From JAEWSN01 sp942493335 (lineage in GTDB: Bacteria; Bacillota; Clostridia; DSM-8532), in contig OW818693.1 in assembly GCA_942493335.1 (NCBI GenBank), forward strand, positions 2,356,001 through 2,420,000: a stretch of 64,000 bases of DNA, read 5' to 3'. Every line of letters begins with the position of its first letter. The first letter of the stretch is position 1. A model generated the notes under the pieces. It ran no database searches. It saw nothing but the letters and a program-made list of their open reading frames with translations, and was not told the DNA's origin. A program made the translations under genes and the position numbers. Below, in pieces: positions 43,263 to 50,785 of this stretch.

Positions 43263-44063
43263 TTACTCACCTTTCTTTGCGCCTTCTCCGGATTCCTTCT
43301 CGTATTGCTTGCGAGCCACAGGAGAAAGCATGCCGATGAGTTTCGTTTCGATACTCTTGGGATGTTCACCCGCCTGGATGGAAAGAACCCCCTCGAGGAT
43401 AATCGTCATCCCTTCCACTTCCTCATGGGACTTTCGTTTCAGTCGGCTGGCAAACGGGTGAAAAATGACATATCCGAAGAAAATACCGTACAGGGTGGCG
43501 ACAAAAGCGCCGGCGATCATATGTCCGAGCTTTTCTGTATCGTTCAGGTTGCCAAGGGCGCCGATGAGACCGACAACGGCACCCAGAACACCAAGCGTCG
43601 GCGCAGCACCGCCGGCAGAGGTGAAATAGGCGGCGCCCAGGCGATGGCGTTCTTCCAGACTCTCGATCTCAATGCTCAGAATGTCGCGGATCACTTGCTG
43701 TTCCGTGCCATCCACCAGCATTGTCAGCCCCTTTTTGAGGAACTGGTTCTCCGTTTTCTCGATGACCGGTTCCAATGACAGCAGACCTTCCTTTCGGGAC
43801 ATCTGGGAAAGATCGGCCAACTGCTTGATGAGCTCATGCGGCTCAGCCTGCTTTTTTTCACGGAAAAGGACGCCGAAGAGTTTTGGGAGGTTCAGAAATT
43901 CCTTGCGCGGGTAGGAATTCATGACGGCGGCAGCGGTGCCGACCAGGATGATGATGGCGGCTGCCGGATTCAGTAAAACCGCCACATCGGCCCCTTTGAC
44001 GATCATGCCGACCACAATGGCGAGAAGGCCCGTAATGACGCCAATAATCAGGAAAATGTCCAT
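43263..44063 (-). CDS. motA: MotA, flagellar stator ion-channel subunit
   Basis: Four-helix inner membrane protein of 266 residues: DIFLIIGVITGLLAIVVGMI at the start, a large cytoplasmic loop, then SAGGAAPTLGVLGAVVGLIG and ATLYGIFFGYVIFHPFAS typical of MotA/TolQ/ExbB. The cytoplasmic loop has the charged residues expected to touch FliG. GGAGGG precedes ATG 44063. First gene of the motA-motB-kinase operon; the lipid-kinase gene is divergent. Confidence 0.95.
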   Translation of the reverse strand: MDIFLIIGVITGLLAIVVGMIVKGADVAVLLNPAAAIIILVGTAAAVMNSYPRKEFLNLPKLFGVLFREKKQAEPHELIKQLADLSQMSRKEGLLSLEPVIEKTENQFLKKGLTMLVDGTEQQVIRDILSIEIESLEERHRLGAAYFTSAGGAAPTLGVLGAVVGLIGALGNLNDTEKLGHMIAGAFVATLYGIFFGYVIFHPFASRLKRKSHEEVEGMTIILEGVLSIQAGEHPKSIETKLIGMLSPVARKQYEKESGEGAKKGE

Positions 44064-44276
44064 GTTGCCCTCCGAATGCAGATTGTCGTGTCAGAAACAG
44101 GGAATCTTTTGACATGATACCACATTCCCAGCCGTCTTCAGCCCCTTATCGAAAAATCTACCACCTCGCGCGCATGCACAAGCATGGCTGTTTCTTCATC
44201 ATGGAATATGGCATGGCCGAATCCATCCGACCGTGGTATATAGTAGATGAGACCACTTGGCCAAAAGGAGGTTCCG

Positions 44277-45170
44277 ATGCCCCGTAAAGTCATGCTCATC
44301 CTGAATCCGCACGCCGGGCGGAAGGAATCCCGCATCCGGTTGTTCGAACTGGTGGATTTGTTTTCCAGCCATGACAGTGTGGTGACAGTCTGCCCGACGC
44401 GGCAAAAAAACGACGCAACCCGCTTCGTGAAGGAGCAGGCCGCCCATTGCGACCTCATCCTGTGCTGTGGCGGAGACGGGACGCTCAATGAGGTTGTCAC
44501 CGGTCTCATGTCGCTGGAGCAGAAACCCGTCATCGGCTACATTCCGGCCGGCACGACCAACGACATGGCTGCCAGCCTGCATTTGCCCCGGGATCTTCTG
44601 AAGGCGGCTGAAGTCATCCTGCGGGGCAATATCCGGTTCCATGACGTCGGCACCTTCCACGGAGGCTATCTGGTTTATGTGGCCGCCTTCGGCGCTTTCA
44701 CCGAGGTGTCGTACCTGACGCCGCAGCATGCCAAAGTGGCACTTGGCCCCCTTGCCTATGTGTTGGAAGGAATCCGCAGGCTGCCGGAGATCAGGCCGCA
44801 TCATATGGTCATCGAGCATGACGGGGAGCGGTTGGAAGGGGATTTCATCTTTGGCGCCGTCACCAACAGCACCTCCATGGCGGGGATCCGCAATCCGGTT
44901 CCCGGAACGGTTTGTCTGGACGACGGCCTCTTCGAGGTCCTGCTTGTCCGCAATCCAACAACACCGAAACACCTCCGGAAAATTCTGCTGGATCTGAGTC
45001 GGAAAAAGTATGACAATGAAAACGTCGTCTTTTTTCAAACAGGCGGCGTGACCTTCCGGCCCGACACCCCCATTCCATGGACGGTCGACGGAGAGGATGG
45101 TGGTCATCGCCTGGAAACAACCATCCTGAACCTGCCGCGCAGTGTCAGGTTGGTTGCGGGAATGCCTTAG
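44277..45170 (+). CDS. Diacylglycerol/lipid kinase family protein (YegS/BmrU type)
   Basis: A 297-residue kinase of the DagK_cat fold: LILNPHAGRKESR at the start, CGGDGTLNEVVTGLM near 64, GYIPAGTTNDMA near 95, and a C-terminal domain with VDGEDGG. Such enzymes phosphorylate diacylglycerol or other lipids with ATP; substrate unknown. AAAGGAGG lies 6 bases ahead of ATG 44277 and so decides the start over an upstream in-frame ATG at 44247. Divergent from motA. Confidence 0.93.
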   Translation: MPRKVMLILNPHAGRKESRIRLFELVDLFSSHDSVVTVCPTRQKNDATRFVKEQAAHCDLILCCGGDGTLNEVVTGLMSLEQKPVIGYIPAGTTNDMAASLHLPRDLLKAAEVILRGNIRFHDVGTFHGGYLVYVAAFGAFTEVSYLTPQHAKVALGPLAYVLEGIRRLPEIRPHHMVIEHDGERLEGDFIFGAVTNSTSMAGIRNPVPGTVCLDDGLFEVLLVRNPTTPKHLRKILLDLSRKKYDNENVVFFQTGGVTFRPDTPIPWTVDGEDGGHRLETTILNLPRSVRLVAGMP

Positions 45171-45236
45171 GCAGGGAACCTGCTCCGAAACTGCCGGGAC
45201 TGCTTTGATCGCCAAGGTTGCAGGGCCGTGATCAGG

Positions 45237-45698
45237 TCAAACGCTTTCCTGACGCCCTGCGGCGTCCACGACTTCCGCTTTCACCGCTTCCGCATCCAAC
45301 AGAATGATCAGCCGGCCGTCGAGTTTGCCGATCCCGCGGATCATCCCGTCCTTCCAGACCGGCAGAACGGCTCCCGCCCGCTCGATCTGGTCTTCATCCA
45401 GGTCCAGCACTTCCGTGACCGCATCCACAAGAACGGCAAACTGACTTCCCGCCACATCGAAGATCAGTACGCGGCTTTCCGGTCCCCGAATAAATGCGCC
45501 GAGGTCGAATACCTTCTTCAGGTCGATGACGGGGACAACCCGCTCCCGCAGATTGAATACCCCTTCCACCGCCGGGGGGGATTTCGGCATCCGGGAAATG
45601 GTCTCGGGCACATGGAGAATCTCTTTCACCCGGGCGATTTCCATGCCATAGGTTTCTTTTCCCATGATGAATATGACGCATTTCACGTTCTTTCCCAT
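45237..45698 (-). CDS. cheW: CheW-type chemotaxis coupling protein
   Basis: A 153-residue CheW domain (CVIFIMGKETYGMEIARVKE, VEGVFNLRERVVPVIDLKK, VLVDAVTEVLDLDED). CheW links chemoreceptors to the kinase CheA. GGAGG precedes ATG 45698. It stands alone, with no cheA or receptor in the window, so it is an extra or dispersed copy near motA/motB. Confidence 0.93.
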   Translation of the reverse strand: MGKNVKCVIFIMGKETYGMEIARVKEILHVPETISRMPKSPPAVEGVFNLRERVVPVIDLKKVFDLGAFIRGPESRVLIFDVAGSQFAVLVDAVTEVLDLDEDQIERAGAVLPVWKDGMIRGIGKLDGRLIILLDAEAVKAEVVDAAGRQESV

Positions 45699-45834
45699 AT
45701 GAAACCTCCAAGGGGCGGATGAAGCGGGCTTATTTGGTTCAGTCTGTTCGACATGTCTGACTTATGTTTTCCCGACAAGCTCCTGCGACAAACAGAAACT
45801 GCTGCTGTTCTCCACAAACAAAAAGACAACCACT

Positions 45835-45868
45835 CCACAAGAAAAGACCAATCCTTTCGGATTGGTCG
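45835..45868 (-). repeat. Partial second copy of the tRNA-cluster terminator hairpin
   Basis: CTCCACAAGAAAA-GACCAATC plus its hairpin repeats the terminator found at 45918-45960, about 83 bases away. The stem GACCAATCC/GGATTGGTC is intact here but the outer T-rich arm is missing. The interval between the copies (45869-45917) has no other recognisable feature. Confidence 0.7.
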
Positions 45869-45919
45869 GACTGGCCCGGCTCGGCGCTTTGCTACGCAAA
45901 CCGCCTACACCGGGGTCTC

Positions 45920-45961
45920 CACAAGAAAAAGACCAATCCTTTCGGATTGGTCTTTTTCTTG
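45920..45961 (-). terminator. Intrinsic terminator after the Val-Asp-Phe-Gly tRNA cluster
   Basis: AAAAAGACCAATCC pairs with GGATTGGTCTTTTT around TTTC; TTTTT followed by TTGTGG continues on the minus strand. It is directly behind tRNA-Gly. Confidence 0.92.
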
Positions 45962-46036
45962 TGGAGCGGAATACGAGATTCGGACTCGCGACTTTCACCT
46001 TGGCAAGGTGACACTCTACCACTGAGTTAATTCCGC
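45962..46036 (-). tRNA. tRNA-Gly (anticodon GCC)
   Basis: Acceptor GCGGAAT pairs with ATTCCGC, anticodon loop TTGCCAA holds GCC, discriminator T, CCA encoded. Last of four in the cluster. Confidence 0.97.
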
Positions 46037-46039
46037 ATG

Positions 46040-46115
<76 letters not shown>

Positions 46116-46119
46116 AAAA

Positions 46120-46196
46120 TGGCGACCTGGAAGGGGCTCGAACCCTCGACCTCTAGCGTGACAGGCTAGCGTTCTAACCAACTGAACTACCAGGCC
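46120..46196 (-). tRNA. tRNA-Asp (anticodon GTC)
   Basis: Acceptor GGCCTGG pairs with CCAGGTC, anticodon loop CTGTCAC holds GTC, discriminator G as usual for Asp, CCA encoded. Confidence 0.97.
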
Positions 46197-46202
46197 ACTA
46201 TT

Positions 46203-46278
46203 TGGTGGGAACAACAGGGCTCGAACCTGTGACATCCTGCTTGTAAGGCAGGCGCTCTCCCAGCTGAGCTATGCTCCC
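46203..46278 (-). tRNA. tRNA-Val (anticodon TAC)
   Basis: Acceptor GGGAGCA pairs with TGTTCCC (one G-T), anticodon loop CTTACAA holds TAC, T-loop GTTCGAGCC, CCA encoded. First of the four-gene cluster. Confidence 0.96.
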
Positions 46279-46317
46279 TTGTCCCGTGTTTCGCACCCTC
46301 GTCGGAGGCGCTTTTAC

Positions 46318-46346
46318 AGTATACGAAATACCTCCCATGATGTCAA
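46318..46346 (-). promoter_or_regulatory. Consensus sigma-A promoter of the four-tRNA cluster
   Basis: TTGACA and TATACT are exactly 17 bases apart on the minus strand, 40 bases ahead of tRNA-Val. It is the best promoter match in the window. Confidence 0.88.
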
Positions 46347-46473
46347 TAGCCTTTCTGAAAAAAATCCGACAACCCGCACGATGAAAGGCATACGCATTCA
46401 ATTCAGCTTACAGCCGCAATGTTTTCGCGATTCGGAAAAGCCGGTCGTTCCGGAACAGGGGCATTCGATCCGG

Positions 46474-47850
46474 TCAGCCTGCCACCTTCTGAAAGTAGTG
46501 GACGTCCGTCAGCCGGATGATGCCCATGACCCGGTCGAAGCTGTGGGTATACCCGGAAACAGCCCCGGTCTCCGTAAGAACATCCCGTACGGCCGCTTCA
46601 TTGTATACGTTGTTCTGGAAGGGCTGGATCCGGAGATCGATTCCAGTCCCGCGTGTCTCCACCATTTCATCGAGGGTCTGTTTGAACTCCTGCCACGAGG
46701 AGACATTCCTGCCATTCCTGACGAACCAGTTGGCCGCAACGGACGTGCAGGACGGAAAGGATGCGTGATCCCATCGGTGATCCTTTTCAAGGTCCGCATC
46801 GGTCACATTGAAGTAGTTGTACCGAAGGACCGTGAGTCCGAGCGGATCATCAAAAGTCACATCCATCTGGTACCATTCCCCGTCGATCTGCACCTGGTTC
46901 CAGGCGTGACCTGTCCAGACCCCGGAAACGGCGATGGCCTCTCCCTGAACCACATTGCAGGGAAGTCCCGCAGCCCAGCACAAAAGCTGCATTGCCTTGG
47001 CGTATGCACCGCAGACGCCGGTTCCCAGCGACAGGGCGGTATATCCTTCGGAGGACAGGAACCTTTTCGGATCGTCTGCAGCCGGAAGATATCCATAGCT
47101 GTCATGGTTGACAATCCAGTCGTGAAACGCCAGATATTGTGCATAGGAACCGGTTTTATTCCCCAGAATCTTCGGCGCGAGGGAGGCTGCCAGCCATTGC
47201 CCGGCAGCGGGCGCAGGGACTTGCCCCTTGAGAACGAGCGCGTCCATGAGGGTGCGCGTCTCCCCTTTTCGTGGCAGGGCAAGCGCGCGGGAGGCCATTT
47301 TCACCATGCCCGCACGCAGGATCGGTGCATCCGGCGCGGCGGCAACCGCATCATCCGTGTCCAGCAATCCCAATTTCAGCAACAAGGGAACCGCTTGCTT
47401 GTAAACGTCGGCGGAACCGTCCGCATACCCGAGGGAACGCAGGACAAAAGCGCCGAACTGACGCCCGGTAAGGGGATCCGCCGAACCGAAGCGTTCCGCT
47501 GAAGTGCCGCTGGTCAGACCCGCCCGGTATAACAGGCCGATCTGTCCGGCAGCCCAGACGGGCGCATCCCGAAACGGATGCGCCGCTTTTTCCGAAAGCG
47601 CCTCGTTTTCGCGCCCAAGCAGGCGGACAAGCATGACCGCGCCTTCGGCGCGGGTTCCCGTTCGATAGAGCTCAAAACCTGTCTTCGTTCCTGCGAAAAG
47701 GTTCAGCACCTTAAGGGATGCTGCGGCGGATTCCGCCTCAAGATCCGGTTCCGCAGGATTGCTGGAAGCCATGGCAGTCGTTGTTCCATAACCGAACAGA
47801 CAGATCCATGTGAGCAGTCCGGCCATCAGCCAGGCTACGATTTTTTTCAT
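46474..47850 (-). CDS. Secreted SLH-domain protein with transglutaminase-like domain
   Basis: A signal peptide (KKIVAWLMAGLLTWICLFGY) is followed by SLH-like units (about 45-200: GQIGLLYRAGLTSGTSAERF, RQFGAFVLRSLGYADGS) that should hold it on the cell wall. After these lies a transglutaminase-like domain (about 230-380) with LGTGVCGAYAKAMQLLCWAAG (Cys nucleophile, quoted in part), WTGHAWNQV (His) and QMDVTFDD (Asp), so the triad looks complete. Such proteins may act as cell-wall peptidases or cross-linkers. 458 residues; GGAGG precedes the ATG. It is downstream of the tRNA cluster promoter on the same strand but is a separate unit. Confidence 0.88.
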   Translation of the reverse strand: MKKIVAWLMAGLLTWICLFGYGTTTAMASSNPAEPDLEAESAAASLKVLNLFAGTKTGFELYRTGTRAEGAVMLVRLLGRENEALSEKAAHPFRDAPVWAAGQIGLLYRAGLTSGTSAERFGSADPLTGRQFGAFVLRSLGYADGSADVYKQAVPLLLKLGLLDTDDAVAAAPDAPILRAGMVKMASRALALPRKGETRTLMDALVLKGQVPAPAAGQWLAASLAPKILGNKTGSYAQYLAFHDWIVNHDSYGYLPAADDPKRFLSSEGYTALSLGTGVCGAYAKAMQLLCWAAGLPCNVVQGEAIAVSGVWTGHAWNQVQIDGEWYQMDVTFDDPLGLTVLRYNYFNVTDADLEKDHRWDHASFPSCTSVAANWFVRNGRNVSSWQEFKQTLDEMVETRGTGIDLRIQPFQNNVYNEAAVRDVLTETGAVSGYTHSFDRVMGIIRLTDVHYFQKVAG

Positions 47851-48010
47851 GGGTTCCTCCGGGATTCGGTGACTCCGTCTTCACGGATTCACGCCATCCA
47901 TTTCTGACGCTTCAGTGTCATGCATCATTTCGGACAGGAACGCATTCCTATCCATCCCCATTCTATACATCAATGAAGAAATAGGCAATTTCAAGCGAGT
48001 TACAATTGAG

Positions 48011-48039
48011 TTGCAGACAGGAACCCGTTCCGTTACAAT
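48011..48039 (+). promoter_or_regulatory. Sigma-A promoter ahead of the FlhG-like gene
   Basis: TTGCAG and TACAAT are 17 bases apart on the + strand, giving a leader of about 85 bases before ATG 48130. Nothing else recognisable lies in the 47851-48129 interval. Confidence 0.6.
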
Positions 48040-48129
48040 GGACTGGATGCCGCAAAACCCTTGTCGTATCCGGCATCCATCCTCCAAACGATCCCGGCGG
48101 CGCCATCCGCCGACAGGAGTGTACGTGCC

Positions 48130-49263
48130 ATGAATGCTTCCTGCATCCAGCCGGGTCAGCCGCTTTCACTCACCACGGATTCGGCTTTCCACAGAAATAC
48201 CTACGAAAGCAGGGTATTGAGCCTCGATGACAAGCACATTGCGATTTCAACGCCGACTCTGAAGGGGCTACATGTCCCCTTGAATGTCGGATTTGTTCTC
48301 CACGTGCATGTCGAAACCACGGAAGGCCCGTGCCTGTTCACAACCGAGATTCTCGGGCGGGATGCAGGCAAGCACGCCCTGGTTCTCCGTCTTCCGACGG
48401 ATGCCCAGCTCCAGCCGGATACCAGTCAGGCTCCCGGGCACTGCAAGTTCATCGCCGTCACAAGCGGAAAAGGCGGCGTGGGAAAAACCAGCTTCATCAT
48501 GAATTATGCCATTGCGCTGGCGGAATACGGACGCAAAGTCCTCCTTTTCGATGCGGATCTCGGGATGGCCAACGTCGATGTTCTGATGAAAACCAGTTCA
48601 CGGAGCAGCATCGTGGATGTCATCGAGGGATATCGGAACATGCATGAGGTCATCACGCAAACGGCCTTCGGCATCGACATCATCGCAGGCGGCAGCGGCA
48701 TGGCCAAACTCGCCGCTCTCGCTCCCGCCCAGATGCAGCGCATCACCACCGGATTCACCTGGCTGGAAACCCATTACGACTATGTATTGATCGATACGGG
48801 TGCAGGCCTGTCGAAGAATGTCACCTCGTTTGTATTCGCCGCCGATGAAACCATCGTGGTCACCACGCCGGAACCGCATGCCATCACGGATGCCTACTCC
48901 ATCATCAAGGTCATTCTGGAGGAAAGCCGCCAGGTGAAGCTCAAGCTGCTCATCAACAAGTGTGAGAGCACCGGTGAGGGAAATGACGTCATGAAGCGCG
49001 TTTCCCGCGTCATTCGCAACTTCCTGGATTATACCGTCACCCCGGCGGGCTGCATCCCGGAATCCCGTTCCGTCGGCCGTTCCATCCGAGAACAGATACC
49101 ACTCATGGTCTCCCATTCGAACAGCGACGTGGCGAAATGCCTGCGCACCATGGCGGAGGCGGAAACAGCGTCCGATGCGGCCGCACGTCGCGAGGAGACA
49201 GAAAAGCGCCCGACAGGCGAAAGCTTTGTCGGACGCTTCATGCGCAGATTCAGGACGGCCTGA
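48130..49263 (+). CDS. FlhG/MinD-like ATPase with an extra PilZN-like N-terminal domain
   Basis: The C-terminal ~270 residues are a ParA/MinD-family ATPase of FlhG type: deviant Walker A SGKGGVGKTSF (about 111), DADLGMANVDVLM, and YVLIDTGAGLSKNVTSFVFA. In Gram-positive bacteria FlhG sets flagellar number and pattern with FlhF. The first ~95 residues are not part of ordinary FlhG; LTTDSAFHRNTYESRVLSLD, ISTPTLKGLHVPLNVGF and FTTEILGR resemble the YcgR-type PilZN domain that precedes PilZ in flagellar brake proteins. No PilZ RxxxR motif is seen. The start follows AGGAG by 11 bases. No flhF or other flagellar genes are adjacent. Confidence 0.82.
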   Translation: MNASCIQPGQPLSLTTDSAFHRNTYESRVLSLDDKHIAISTPTLKGLHVPLNVGFVLHVHVETTEGPCLFTTEILGRDAGKHALVLRLPTDAQLQPDTSQAPGHCKFIAVTSGKGGVGKTSFIMNYAIALAEYGRKVLLFDADLGMANVDVLMKTSSRSSIVDVIEGYRNMHEVITQTAFGIDIIAGGSGMAKLAALAPAQMQRITTGFTWLETHYDYVLIDTGAGLSKNVTSFVFAADETIVVTTPEPHAITDAYSIIKVILEESRQVKLKLLINKCESTGEGNDVMKRVSRVIRNFLDYTVTPAGCIPESRSVGRSIREQIPLMVSHSNSDVAKCLRTMAEAETASDAAARREETEKRPTGESFVGRFMRRFRTA

Positions 49264-49326
49264 CGAATTCGGGTTTTGACCATCCAGGCTTGGGACAAGG
49301 GCATGACGGGCATCAACTGTTTATCA

Positions 49327-49407
49327 GGTTCATCGGGTTCATCGGGTTCGTCTGGTTCATCAGGTTCATCGGGTTCATCGGATTCGTCTGGTTCATCCGG
49401 TTCATCA
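49327..49407. repeat. 36-bp tandem repeat built of 9-bp units in a convergent intergenic region
   Basis: Two 36-bp units (49327-49362 and 49363-49398) plus part of a third are built from GGTTCATC(G/A)-type nonamers, ending at the stop codon of the DHH gene. They lie between the tail ends of the FlhG-like and DHH genes. On the + strand they would read as Gly-Ser-Ser repeats if translated, but no gene runs through. Confidence 0.85.
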
Positions 49408-50319
49408 GGTTTTTGCGTTCACTTCGTTCATCAGCTCCGCCACCACGCGATCCGCCTCCGCATAGGGTACCTGGCATGTCCCTACCCGTTTGTGCCCGCC
49501 GCCTCCGTAGCGCAGCATGAGGGAACCCACATCCACCTTTGCGGTCCGGTTCAGGATGCTGAACCCCATGGCGATCGCAACATTCTGTTTTGCCTTTCCA
49601 TCCACGAGCCAGATCGAGAGATTCCCCTCCGGATACAGGCTATACAAGAGGAAACGATTGCCGGTGTAGATGGTGTCCACTCCGCGCAGATCCGTCAGGA
49701 TGACCGTTCCGTCCAGACGGGTATGGTCCGTGATCATCTTCCGGAATAACTGATCCTGTTCGAAGTACAAGTCCACGCGTTCCTTCACATCCGGCAACGC
49801 GAGAATCTCTTCGATGTCCATGGTCCGGCAGGCCTCGATGAGTTCCTCCATCAGTTGATAATTGCTGATGCGGAAGTCGCGGAAGCGACCGAGACCCGTA
49901 CGGGGATCCATCATGAATCCAAGGAGGACCCACCCTGTCGGGTTGAGGATCTCCTCCGCGGTCAGGTTCCCGGAATCCACCTTGTCCACACCCTCGAGCA
50001 TCTTCGCAAAGTGCGGGAACTTACCCTCGCCGCCGTAATAATCATAGATGATGTGGGCGGCCGAAGGCGTAAGGCGGCTGTCTCCCTTGAACCTGCCCGC
50101 CAGCGCGTTCCGCTCGTGTTCGCTGGAATGATGGTCGAACCAAAGCCCACAACCCTCCACAAACGGGACGTTGGCCAGCACATCCTGCTCACCGATTTCC
50201 ACGAGGCCGTCCTGTAAATCCTTCGGATGGACAAACTTCCATGAATCGATGATGCCGGCATCTTTTAGAAGCGCTCCGCAGGCAAGACCGTCAAAATCGG
50301 ACCGGGTGATCAATCTCAT
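49405..50319 (-). CDS. DHH-family phosphoesterase (nanoRNase/exopolyphosphatase-like)
   Basis: A 304-residue DHH/DHHA1 protein: TRSDFDGLACGALLK (motif I Asp pair), WFDHHSSE (the DHH motif), GVDKVDSGNLT, and C-terminal LRYGGGGHKRVGTCQV (DHHA1 GGGH). Related proteins cut short RNA or cyclic dinucleotides, or polyphosphate; the substrate here is not known. Its stop codon lies inside the Gly-Ser-Ser repeat region. It is convergent with the FlhG-like gene and follows the redox fusion and DUF1667 on the same strand. Confidence 0.9.
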   Translation of the reverse strand: MRLITRSDFDGLACGALLKDAGIIDSWKFVHPKDLQDGLVEIGEQDVLANVPFVEGCGLWFDHHSSEHERNALAGRFKGDSRLTPSAAHIIYDYYGGEGKFPHFAKMLEGVDKVDSGNLTAEEILNPTGWVLLGFMMDPRTGLGRFRDFRISNYQLMEELIEACRTMDIEEILALPDVKERVDLYFEQDQLFRKMITDHTRLDGTVILTDLRGVDTIYTGNRFLLYSLYPEGNLSIWLVDGKAKQNVAIAMGFSILNRTAKVDVGSLMLRYGGGGHKRVGTCQVPYAEADRVVAELMNEVNAKT

Positions 50320-50422
50320 CTTTCACCTCATCAAACGAATGGGCGACATTATTTTCCTTCCGTCCCGCTCCCCGAATATCATTCCCAAAGGGGGTGAAAT
50401 CCACGGACTGCAACCCTTTGTA

Positions 50423-50785
50423 TTATACACCGGAGACATCGCGGGTTGCCACAACATCCGCGCCGGTTCCCAGAATATCCGTTACAAGAATTGTCCCCCC
50501 CGCGACAGGCGCCGAAACGGAGATCCCGTTCAGGACACGCACAATTTCGCGGAGCTTTTCCCTCGGAACCGGTTTGGTCGTACGAACCGGGAGAAGGGAG
50601 CGATCCCCATTGCAGAGCCGCACCGTCGTAGTGAGGGTGCGTACCGGGTTGGTGCATTCCGTCACGGCATATGACGCCCCCCGTTTGCAAAGGTTCCCGG
50701 TAACCTTCGAAGGCAGGCCGTTTTCCATCTCCACTGTCAGGGTGCAGCCCGTCGGGCAGACCGTGCAGATCATCTCCATGCTCAT
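50423..50785 (-). CDS. DUF1667 protein, partner of glycerol-3-phosphate-type flavoproteins
   Basis: A 120-residue protein with the DUF1667 pattern: MEMICTVCPTGCTLTVE (CxxCPxxC-like), GNLCKRGASYAVTECTNPVRT, then a C-terminal region. Cys residues suggest an iron-sulfur or metal site. DUF1667 genes usually sit directly after two FAD oxidoreductase genes of glycerol-3-phosphate dehydrogenase type, as here after the fusion. Start and the fusion's stop overlap as ATGA, so they are translated together. Confidence 0.9.
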   Translation of the reverse strand: MSMEMICTVCPTGCTLTVEMENGLPSKVTGNLCKRGASYAVTECTNPVRTLTTTVRLCNGDRSLLPVRTTKPVPREKLREIVRVLNGISVSAPVAGGTILVTDILGTGADVVATRDVSGV

